A stretch of DNA of 64,000 nucleotides. Source: Sipunculus nudus. Taxonomy: Eukaryota > Annelida > Sipuncula > Golfingiida > Sipunculidae. The stretch lies in contig CM049315.1 in NCBI GenBank assembly GCA_026874595.1, positions 75,836,401 through 75,900,400 on the forward strand, written 5' to 3'. The translations under genes were made by a program, and so were the position numbers. The notes beneath the pieces are model-generated. The model was not told where the DNA came from. It worked only from the letters and a program-made list of their open reading frames with translations, and made no database searches. Of this stretch, positions 35,947 to 46,427 are shown in pieces. Numbering within the stretch: position 1 is the first letter of the stretch; each line of letters opens with the position of its first letter.

Positions 35947-38900
35947 TTGTGAAGTAAATGGTACTGCTTGTTTCACATAGACCTTAAATACAGTAGAACC
36001 TGTCTTATAGGACCACCTGTCCATTAAGACCACTTCTGGGTGAACGGAAAGCAACAACATTGGTTATAACTGACCTGTCTAATAAAACCACCTGTGAATA
36101 AAGAACACTTATGGCCAGACCCATGAGTGGTCTCATAACACAGTTTTCACTGTATCAGGTTATTTTCATCAAGAAAAAATATAAAAGGGTTAATCCCAGG
36201 ATTCAAACCCATGTTGTTGCCACACAAATCCAACACAGCAAGCTTCACAAGTGAGATAGTTAGCTTTTTTATGCACCCCATAAAATATGTCAGTCAATAA
36301 GCTGTAGCAAAGTTCCTCACATAAACTTGCAAATCAGAAGTGGGGTAGAATAACACATGTATATCACTGCATGCGTACTATACACACATGCAGAATCATA
36401 AAATTATATCTACTAAGTCTAAGTAAAGGTAAACCAAAAAGAAACAAAGTTATAATTCAGGTTAGACTACAGAGCAGGCCTTCCTGGTTCAAACTCCAAA
36501 GCGTGATAATGTAAAATCTTGACAGAAACTCAGTGATGCACTCTGGTGTCTTAACAAGTTGTCATTACTTCAGAATTATTCCGAGCCATATGGACATAAA
36601 TCATAATCGTCAAAGGCATAAAAAAATAAGCTTTCATTCTTTTCATTTACCTTCATTAAACAGAGAGAGCCACTAACAATCCGTCCATTTGCTGCTTACA
36701 AGCTCATTAAAGATAACTCCTTTATATGACTAAAATATCTGGGGTCAAACAAATTACATATTTATTAAAAAAGGCCTAATTTAATGCTGCTAAGTATAAT
36801 AATTCAGTACCTTCAAGATGTAAAATACCATCAGAATCCAGCATCTCTTCCACTTCATCAGTCGTTGGAAAGTGAATGTCTGACAACGGTTCTTCTTTTA
36901 CTCTACAGTAAAGATTACTGGTTAATATTAAGTACCTAAACACAGTTATTTTATGCAAAGGGCAATGGTCCCATTGAAGATTTTTATACATAAAGTAAAG
37001 AAGTGTCTGATATTTAGTAAGTCATCACAGCAACATCATGGTCTACTGATCTCTGACCTCATTAAATAGACAGGTATATAAAAAATATAAAATCCTGGCC
37101 AAAGTGTGGAATATTTTACACAATTTAACTATATGTATTGCTTCAAGACATGCAACAATATTTTTAGATATTAACAATTTATAAACCATGAATCCTTCTG
37201 TATTTCATATTTCTGGCTGGCCGATCTTCAAACAAAATGTTACTATTATGATTGAAATGCTAACAGAGCATATCTATCAGATATAATTATATCACAAGTT
37301 CAGAAACGTATAGAGTATAAAATAGTGATCCTGGAAATAAAGATTTGAGAAAAAAAGTATTACCGTAATACCTGAAAAAGTATTACCGTAATTCCTGCAA
37401 AAGTATTATTGTAATACCTGAAAAAGTATCAAACAAGCGAATTTGTGGAATTTAAGTCCTCAGCTTCTTCCTCCTTTTTTGTCTTTCACATTTGCCTTAT
37501 CAATGTGTTTTAGTTTTAATGTTGGCCTAAAGATGTCTCTACATGTTATACTGGCTCTGTTTTAGTGTTCATGGTGCCCTGAAGATGTCACCAAATATCA
37601 TAATTTTGGTTTTGAAATAGGACCAAATTTTGATAATTTTGTTTTGGAGCTGGTGAGAATAAATTTTCAGACAGACACTCAAAAATCAATCCCAACCAAG
37701 GTATGCATTAGAGCAATTAGTGACCTGAATTTGAATGAAATTGGATAAGGTTTAAGAAAGTTATCACACAGAACTGAAAATTTAAGGAATATCACAAATT
37801 TGGAACCCTCACAAACAAAAAATCAACCAAAGTACATAACCAGACAGCTGTACATAATTATTTGACACAGACAGAGATAAATGATAGAGGTAGTTATATA
37901 TACTTGATCATGGCTTTGTACTCAGGGTGTTTTGACTTCTCAAACTCGTCTATGAGCTGATGGCAGACTTGTAACATGTGATCGTGGTAGTTGACGATGC
38001 GTGTCTGGTAAAAGTCGTGGATTGTTGTTAACTTCCCTATGCCTAGTTCCTGAAATACCTGCTGAATGGCATCCTGCAAATTAATATTTTAGAAAAATAT
38101 GTAAAGATCAAAAGTAAAAGGATTAAAAAATATATAAAACTTCTAGGAAGAAAATAGATCAGGATAATAAAAAACAAATTTCAATTGATGAACATACTAA
38201 CTACTCATCATACAGGACACAACTTTTTTAGGAAGAACCCATTAAGATAAACTGACCAAACATTTTTATTTTCTATTTTGTAGTACAAACATTTTGCTAT
38301 TTACTCATGCATACACTTCATTTTACATAAGTGAGTAATTTTACTAATGTATCATAGAAAATTAATAACAAATAAATTATTTTGTAAATTTTATGCTCTA
38401 GCAATGTATATATGGGACATAAAATGCATTTGCATGCCCAGAACGTGAGCTGGAATAAAGAAAGAGCATGTTCAAGTTTACAATAGATCCTCTTTTTATG
38501 GCCGCATGTCTATTTATAGCCACATCCAGAGTTTGCAAAGTCCCTTTAAGGAGATCCCGCTAAGGTCCAAATACTCAAAAACTCCCTTAAAGGCCGCACC
38601 CCGACTCTGTCCCTGGCCTAAGTATAGCAATACTCAGCTGCACTTGGCAAATAAATCATGACATACTTCAATAAAGAATAAAATAATGATTCTAGACTTT
38701 TTATATGTTGCCAGATCATGTATATTAAATACATTTATATTTATACTAGCACCGTGTCTGGGTGAGTGGTCTTCTCAGTTCATTTCACCATCTATTTATG
38801 GCTGCACAGCGAGTTGAGAAAAAAAGTCCAGATTTTCAAGTTTAAGATTCTTTTTATGGCTTGGGCAATAAAAAGGGGATCTACAGTATAATCCATTTGA

Positions 38901-41192
38901 ATTTAGTATGAACAAGTCACACAGGCTGGAAGTAGGCATATTTATACTTTAATATCGTTGAAGAGAATTTCTGTAAGACATGTTGATATTATAGAGAGCC
39001 TCACGAGGCTCATTTATACTTACAGGAAAGCCTGTAGTTCCCCGCAGTGCCTCATTATCGACTGTAGTTCGTAACAGTTTCGTCATCTGTAGGAAGTACT
39101 CATGGGTCAAGTCTGTCATGGTGTCCAGAACAGACTCTGCACAGTCTACAAGCACATATCAATAAACCAGTACGACAAATCTGGATCTGTATCGTCATAC
39201 CACATTTAATGCTGGATTTGTGTCCACACATCTATATACCACTAAAATTGTCCTGTCCGTTTGTCTTGCTGAACCCCAGAAATGGGCCATGACAGTGGGC
39301 CAGTTTTGCTATCAGCATCATTTTATGCCCTAACTTACAGAATGCACACCAATCTCCCCTTTCCAGTTGCACACAATTAAATTCCTGGTGGCACGATAAC
39401 ATCGCAAGTCTGTCGCACAATATCACACCGCTCAACATTGCTAACCTTCACCTTGGCCCATTACCACAAAGACATATATGGATTGGATCTGTATCAACCA
39501 CCAGACAGAGCTACCTTAGTCAGGGCAGTTCGCTACCTTATGGGTCTTGCCACACAATATGCAGCAATATACCCTTCCTCTGAAATGGGCCCCATCATTT
39601 TCTAGTTACTTTTAAAAGTACAAAAACATTTGCAATAACACAAAATAGTTTTATCTCAAGCCATTAATTCATTTTTATCAAATTCAAAAGTTTCCTTGCA
39701 AAATCATCCCCAGAGGATGGACTTACAATCTCCAGTTAACCTGTTTAATATTTTTTAATGTTTGTGTGTGTGAGTAAACACAGAACATGTTTACCATAAC
39801 AAGACTGTGTGACAAGGGAGTTGATGACAATATCTCAAACCACATTTTTAGTTTTTCCTCTATCATATTTCTATCTACCTTAAAACTGAAATTTAAAAAG
39901 ACTCGCAGTGAAAAGAGAAAAATATCATGTAATTTAATATTAGTCCACTAAAAACTGGCTTGCTGTGACTAGGAGTTTAAAATCAGATGCCTTTAAAAAT
40001 CTGAATTTATTCAAAATGTTAAATATCAAGTGAAAATGAATGAAAAATTCAAGAATTATGTATACCATTAGAAGGGAAATAATTTTAAAAATGTAAAGCC
40101 CATATGGTCTTATATGAATTTAAAACATCTATTAGATTGATTTTAGAGATAGGGGTTTCGATAATTATGCACCATTAATTAAGAGTAAGAATGACTTACT
40201 ATCATATCCTGTATGTGCACACACAGCAGCTACTGATCTTCTCAGCAGTTTCCTGCAGGTGGAGGAGTCTATTTCTGGAGGGGGCTTTCCAATGCCTCGT
40301 ACAAATTCACTGTTAATGACAAGTCAATTTTGAAACATAAGTTCTATATAATAAAGTGCACTTGGCATTATTTTTTCATGTAGAAGCAGCCTTATGATAT
40401 TTTAACCATTCATATTGATTAACTAAAAATCTGCATTTTAAGGAATGCATGCATTTGCCTTGTGCTTGCATTCACTTATTCAGCGCATATTCCAAGATTT
40501 ATTCATGCATGAGTGACTGTACATTTATGAATATTCTTCATGACATTCCTGAATCCAGATCATGTGCCAGATCAACACAAAAATCTAAGTGCTTCTACAT
40601 TGACCCATTCCCCAAACGCCCTGAAAATTTCATGAGATTCTGGTTATGATTGCCTGATGTTGTGAATAAGCACACAATCAAACACGCAAATGGAGATGAA
40701 TGCGTACCCTCCTGGCAGAGACAAATATATTTACTTATAAGTAAATAGTGTTGTGTAATACTTATGTTACACATAAGAAACCACAGAATTTTACAGAAGT
40801 GAGAGCCAGTAGTCCCTGTAATGTTATAAAATGTGTTTTATTATTTTGTTTTACTACTAACCTGTCTAGATCTTTAGGCATGAAGGGGAACGGCCTGGCT
40901 AACTTGTCCAGCCTGGGTGGTCCTTGATGTTCTGGTAGCTGTGGCATTGTGGGATACGTTGGCACTTCACCCTCCTCAGGTTTCTGTAACATAAAAATAT
41001 CCTCATGAAAACTGAAGTACTCTATATTCAAGGAGTCGATCACATCAGATTCTCAATTTAAAGTAAACATAGCAAGGAAAATGTTAGGCCTTGTTGCATT
41101 CAAATACTTTCTTCAAATGATTTATGATATCCATGTATTATTTTATAAAGACTTTCTCTTAAAAAATAGTGTTAAATAACACTTTAAAATGA

Positions 41193-41223
<31 letters not shown>

Positions 41224-42477
41224 ATATATATATAAATAGAGGATCATATCAGGTATCAAAACGTGCCTCACCATACAATTTTATCTGTATCATATTTTGC
41301 ACTAAGTACCAGACCCTCTCAAAGTAAACAAGGATTATAAAATTAATAGAAGAGCAAAAAAAAATTATAAACTCATTCTTGTTGATTATTTTGTTGATAT
41401 CAATAAAACTTTGAGATGAAGACATTACCCAGTTTTCCCTCTGCTGCTGTACACTGTTGACAAGTGCCCTCATTTGGCGTGCATACTGAACCAACTTGAT
41501 AGTGTGTAGGGTCAGACTGTCAATAGTAAACAGCTCTGCAGGATGGTGGCTGTAATCACATGAAAACCCTGTAGTGACATCAGGCATAAATAACTGTATA
41601 AAAAATTAAACAACTGTTACCAAAGGAACAGAAATATTACATGGCACTAAATCACCAACACTCAGTTAGGTTTAACACAAAGTTTTTGATCAAATTATGA
41701 ACATGATTGAAACTTTGAAGACTGACAATACACTGTTCAACAGCATTTTTTGGTTCACTGAATTTTACCTGATTTGTATGTTCAACTCTGGTCTAACCAG
41801 GTTTCCAGGATGCTTTTGTAAATTTCCAGGACACATGCTCAAAAACTCAGGACTGTCTAGACCTAGATTTTGAATGGCCATTTCCCTGGACATTTCATGA
41901 AATCAAGTACATGAACAAACCCTGAAAATTAGTTACAAGAATCTGAATCAGCATATGCTTTTAACAGATGCTTGCCCAAGGATTGGCAGTATGATCATTT
42001 TTGGCATATTGATAATAATCGATCTAAATTTAGACAGATCTTTCAGCCATTTAGGTGATGTAAAATAAAATGATGTGTTGTTGCATTTTATCCATGGGAG
42101 AAATCGTACACAGTCATATTTCTGGTTAAGGTTGTAAGTTCTATGCATTAGCCTGACAGTTATGATTGTGAAGAAGATGTCAAAGTTTCCTCTATGCATA
42201 TCCATTTATTTCTTTCACTTCTTCAAAAAAAGCATGGAAATAATGTAAACACAATTTAAAATAGTCAGTAGGACTTGGGGAAAATACTGATTATTACATA
42301 TTAAGAATTTCTGACATACTCTCCAGGTGGGCAGTGCTTGCTAGAGGGCTGGTGAAGGCGAGGTCCTTCAACTTCCATTAACCGCTGTTTATTCATCTGT
42401 TCCCGCTCTCGAGCTGCTAGTGCTGGGTCTGAGTCTGGTATGACTATCAGATCCCCCCAGTGTCGATGAGTGCTCAT
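30222..42477 (-). CDS. SUPT7L: SUPT7L / STAF65-gamma, SAGA complex subunit (9 coding exons, complete)
   Basis: This is a structural subunit of the nuclear SAGA/STAGA histone acetyltransferase co-activator. Coding exons in minus-strand order are 42320-42477, 41429-41549, 40862-40983, 40200-40309, 39024-39145, 37904-38073, 36811-36902, 35805-35892 and 30222-30402. All borders are AG/GT and all phases agree, giving about 387 residues against about 414 in human. The start is MSTHRHWGDL, matching the family's short aromatic-GE/D N terminus. An in-frame acceptor at 42502-42504 shows an upstream 5' UTR exon. The EVEGPRLHQPSS and LTLHTIKLVQYARQMRALV blocks (residues about 35-85) are family hallmarks. 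Residues about 144-225 form the histone fold (SVAAVCAHTGYD, TDLTHEYFLQMTKLLR), which pairs with a TAF10-type partner. The FYQTRIVNYHDHMLQVCHQL helix follows, then the VKEEPLSDIHFP and TVKTEPVEAK sumoylation-like motifs. The tail is acidic and proline-rich and ends in a basic PPKAKKK. Confidence 0.94.
31925..32870. mobile_element. 946 bp non-autonomous DNA transposon with 7 bp target duplication
   Basis: A 22 bp perfect inverted terminal repeat (CATGGAGTTACAATAAGATG plus GA, 31925-31946 and 32849-32870) continues with looser similarity inward (TACTGGGATA against TACTGGGGTA). It is flanked by the direct repeat ATACAAC at 31918-31924 and 32871-32877. It contains a poly-C run near 31990 and no coding frame of note. 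It lies in the last intron of SUPT7L. The superfamily is not assigned. Confidence 0.85.
33570..33728. mobile_element. TA-flanked miniature element (pogo-like MITE)
   Basis: It begins CAGTAAATCCTTGCCTAACG and ends TTTCTCAGTTTCACTG, with TA on each side (33568-33569, 33729-33730). GACCACC-like repeats fill the interior. It is non-coding, in the last SUPT7L intron. Confidence 0.7.
35918..35953. repeat. (TG)n microsatellite
   Basis: An interrupted TG dinucleotide run lies just upstream (minus-strand sense) of SUPT7L coding exon 8. Confidence 0.85.
35991..36152. mobile_element. TA-flanked miniature element (pogo-like MITE)
   Basis: The left end CAGTAGAACCTGTCTTATAG and right end GTCTCATAACACAGTTTTCACTG-type sequence are imperfect inverted repeats. 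TA lies at 35989-35990 and 36153-36154. The interior carries GACCACCTGT and AAACCACCTGT repeats. It is non-coding, in SUPT7L intron 7. Confidence 0.75.
36185..36255 (-). repeat. tRNA-derived SINE fragment
   Basis: On the minus strand it reads GCTTGCTGTGTTGGATTTGT followed by GGGTTTGAATCCTGGGATTA, a polymerase III B-box context with a degenerate A box. It is too diverged to be a tRNA gene. Confidence 0.5.
38481..38886. mobile_element. 406 bp TA-flanked MITE
   Basis: The left end CAATAGATCCTCTTTTTATG and right end, read in reverse as CTGTAGATCCCCTTTTTATT, are inverted repeats. Both are flanked by TA (38479-38480, 38887-38888). It is non-coding, in SUPT7L intron 5, and may pair into a hairpin with TTTATGGC-type ends. 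Confidence 0.75.
41190..41235. repeat. (AT)n microsatellite
   Basis: A run of alternating A and T with one TA step shift lies in SUPT7L intron 2. Confidence 0.9.
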
Positions 42478-42669
42478 CCTGTTACTAAGTCCTTTATTCA
42501 CCTGATACAACAAAACAAGAAAAAACATTTTAAAATTTATCTCAGATAGGAGGGACTAGAGAATCACTCATGCACTGTGAAGGCTGTTCAAGACAAAAAG
42601 CGTACTTCTCTTTTCTATCTCCCTATTTCACTAACTCTGATCATTTCCAATTCATGCACATGCCTACAA

Positions 42670-42790
42670 GAGAAGAACGTCATTAGACTTGACACGGCAC
42701 TGCCTGGGTATGAACCTGCCATCTCATGATTACTAGTACTAAACCGCAGCTGACTATAAGCTAACTTGCTGAGATACTGAAGTGGGGTTT
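42670..42790 (-). repeat. tRNA-like SINE fragment
   Basis: On the minus strand it reads GTTAGCTTATAGTCAGCTGC then a B-box-like GGCAGGTTCATACCCAGGC. It is a degraded polymerase III-promoter repeat upstream of SUPT7L coding exon 1. Confidence 0.45.
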
Positions 42791-43019
42791 TCTGATTATT
42801 ATAAACCTGATGTCACCTGACAGTCACTTGCAAAATTAATCATGTATTCAATGAATATATTTATTTAAATCAGCGTGTGAACCAAGGATAATTACTCCGG
42901 AGAGGGAGGAAAAATAGGAGATACAACATTTTATGTAACACCTCAAAAAGTATCGTGGCGGACATGCTGTGAAATGTATTTGGACCCAACAGTTTTTGAA
43001 GATGGTAATATTGCTACTA

Positions 43020-44460
43020 TAGGGCCCTGCACGGGCTGAAAAATAGAACCCGCACCTACCCTGCATCATGCCCTGTCAGCCCGCCCTGCAATCAAAGAAA
43101 ATATTCAGCCTGCCCCACCCCGCAGTTACTATGTAACTATGCAGTTACAGTTTCTTTCAGCTCGCACCCGACCCACATAATTTCTTTTAGCCCACACCCG
43201 CCCTGCGATGAATATTTCAAGTTTCCAGCCGGCAGTCCAGCCCACAAAATAATAAAAAAAGTTGTATGATCCAAAGGTTTACATATCGAGAATTTTTTAC
43301 AGCACAAATATTAGCCATGCTTTTTATTAATATATATGAAATTTTTGATGATTGGAAAGAAAAGTTAAATTTAATACGTTTTAGCAATCATTCAAACCAT
43401 GATTTATCAAATTTTTTTAAAAGACATATTTGATTGCTTAAATATACTAAATATAAACATAGTAATTTAACATACCTTAAACATGTTTTCATACTTAACA
43501 GGGGGAATAAAAAAAACTGGTTTTCTTGTGTCTGTTTCTACTTAAATTTATAAAAAAAAGTAAAGAAAAAAAATAAATATATTTTCTTAAGTATGTTTAC
43601 CCTAAGTTACCCTTTGGAATGGTATAGGCTAATCACAAGCCATCAAACTACTGAGATGTGTAGCTGGTTTAAATCTTTTCAGTCATAATCTGCTGAAACT
43701 CAGACTAATCAGACGGTCAAGGAAGTAAAGAGGTAATCTGATGGGGCTTTATGTTCAGGATGTTCACTGAGATAGACAAGACCAGAGCAGTGTTTCTTAC
43801 AGCAGTCATCAACACATTATGCTGTGCATACCGATACAGAGAGTTGACCAGCCAGTGGTCAATGTCAGTTACAATTAGACAGCACATGGAGTTACAATTA
43901 TATAGGTAGTCCACCTTAGGCTTTGTGCAGTTCTAGGTCAATTGAGTCGCCTAAAGAGCCAGCTGTAGCCACACAATGTCTATTACAAGATGAAAGGTAA
44001 TCATGCTCTTGATTCACTCCCAGCCATATTATGTAATATGTGAGACCTGACACAAGTACAGGGTTACAGTCCAAAGTTATGACCAGCTCCCACTGCAAGG
44101 ATAGTTGTTTAAAATCTAGATTTCAACTTAATGATGCATGACCTTTAAGTTATTGACTTTATACCTAGAAAAGAAACATTTGCATAGTTTGTTACAACTG
44201 TCAGTCAGTGTAAGGGGTTGACAGGAATAAATTAAAATTATTTAACATTTATCTCTACATATTACTATTTTATCACCACCTGAAAGATTTTATACAAAAA
44301 TATCAGTGTCTTTAAATTATTGTTTTTTTAATTGATAATTTTACATTAATGTTTTACTGAACTGCCAGGTCATCAGCCCGCTCCGCCCCACACACTTTAT
44401 TTTGGCCCGCCCCGCCCTGCACTTTCTTAAATGTAACCCACCCCACCAGAATCCAAAGCG
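43020..44460. repeat. Probable old transposon with CCCGCCC-rich ends
   Basis: The left part (43020-43240) has GGGCCCTGCACGGGCTG and repeated CCCGCACC, CCCGCCCTGC. The right part (44375-44465) has CCCGCTCCGCCCC, GCCCGCCCCGCCCTGC and GCGGGGGCCCACG. These GC-rich ends bracket an AT-rich, non-coding interior. Exact termini and target duplication could not be fixed, so the call is tentative. Confidence 0.35.
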
Positions 44461-45298
44461 GGGGCCCACGTGTCAAGAGGTGGACAGTCATTTTGGATGT
44501 GGACGCTCCGGACTAGGACATTCCGGATTAGGACATTTTGGAAAGGCCTTTTTGCAAGGGAGGCGTTTCAGACAGATCAATATTATTACCAGAAAATGAC
44601 CTTTTTTTTATTATAATATATTGTGTATCAATGTACCCATACGTTTCATGATATAATATTCATTTGCCTTCAAAATATGGAGATTAAATGGGGGTTTGTT
44701 TTGTGGTATTTGTATGAAAAAAAAAATACAGTATTTTTTCAGGGAGTTTTTGTAAGGAAGCATACTCCGAAAACAGAATCTGGCAGTGAGAGTTCACCCT
44801 GCGGTAGATGGAGGGACCTGTTACATGAAATATCACTGCATGTTGTGCTATAGAGAAGCAATCTTGTATTCATATATATAGAAATAAACTTAATATGTCT
44901 CAAATTATATCGATATATCACCTTTGTGCGCCTGTAGATGTTGGGCAATCTATGCATAAGAGGAACTCAGGGGGGCTTTTCTGAGGAATGCCAGTGCTGT
45001 GCACTAGGATAGACCATATTTTTTATAAACATCTTTCCCATCATACATCGCAGTGTTGTCAATGTTGCTAATTTCCTATTGGCTATTCAAACCAAAAGGC
45101 TCCAGCAGCCCGACGAAGACGAAGCAATATCTGACTCCATTCAGAGTAGTTGTCCATACTTTATTACATACTGATCATTCAGCAAAAGTTTTAGTCCTGT
45201 AGAAGTGTTCAGCCTAATGGTTTTTATTCCACCAACATATCTTGTCCCTATCTTCCAAACATTATTATTAGTCCGTTTTACTTAACATAAAAATAAAA

Positions 45299-45431
45299 TG
45301 ACGTCATGAAACTATATTATAAACTGATTGGATTAAAATGATAACTGTCTGTAATGTTTGTACGAAATAACGTCACGTCACCCAGGTTACGTCCTTGAAG
45401 CACGAGCTGTACTGGGTGACCTATGACGTCG
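45299..45431. promoter_or_regulatory. CRE/ATF-like cluster, candidate SUPT7L promoter
   Basis: A perfect TGACGTCA lies at 45299-45306. Two ACGTCA half sites (CGTCACGTCA) follow near 45371, then GTTACGTCC near 45386, and TGACGTCG at 45424-45431. They fall upstream, in the minus sense, of the SUPT7L 5' UTR acceptor at 42502 and just left of the outer transposon. A link to SUPT7L transcription is inferred from position only. Confidence 0.35.
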
Positions 45432-46427
45432 ATGCACCGAGAGACCTACCTAAAAGGTAAACAAGTATATCAATACTGACAATAGGATTATTGTAATGTA
45501 CTATATGCTACAGTCCCAATGGAGTCTAAAGCATCTGTACCAATGATAATAAGTGGGGATTGTTTGGCGTTCTCACGCTTCACAAGGCATATACGTGTCT
45601 GATGACCTTCTCACACTGGCGTGAAATGATAGGGTTAACCCGGGTCATCGCCAGTAACCTCACTACTCTCCCGGTATCCGCCAAGTTTTGGGAATGTTAA
45701 ACAATTTTCACTTTTAGCGCCTATAGGCGCATGTCAATGCCAATCATTTTGTTTCATAGCCTATTATCGCAGGTCAATGCCTAAAAAATTTGGCAGGAAA
45801 ATGTTTGTGAACGCCAAAGTTTGCACTAGTCAACGCCAATCAAAGCAAGTAATCTTCAGTCAACGCCAGTTATGTTAATGCAATAGCATGATGAAGTGAT
45901 GACACACTTTGATTTGCGTTGACTCGGGATAACAGGCGCCAACATAGACGCCTATGATTGCCTGTCATCGCCATACATGTATGGCGATGGTTCATGTTGA
46001 CACACGCAAGGCAGACGCCAAACTTGAAGTCACCTCACGCGGGCCATACTGCATCATCGTGGGTCAGCGTGGCGTCTGTATAAAAACCGCCTCGTGGTCG
46101 GTCTCACTTTCACAGTCTACCACGCGCTCCACAACAGCAGTCATCATGTGCAAGAAAACAGCAAAGGGGACCAGTATTAGCAAGGCCAGCAAAGAAGGAG
46201 AGGGAGACCATCAAAGTGGAGTCCTCCACCGCCACCACTCCTGACCACCTGACTGTTTCTGATGAGGGGGATGAGGATGTTGTGCCCCCCACACAACTCC
46301 AACCCCTCCCTGACATGCCTGCAAGCCTACCTGCACCTGCAACCCTGCCTGACAAGTCAGCGACCCAGCCTGTTGAGAAGCCAGCAACCCCACCGCCAGC
46401 AGCCTTGCCTGAACCTGAACCCAGATC

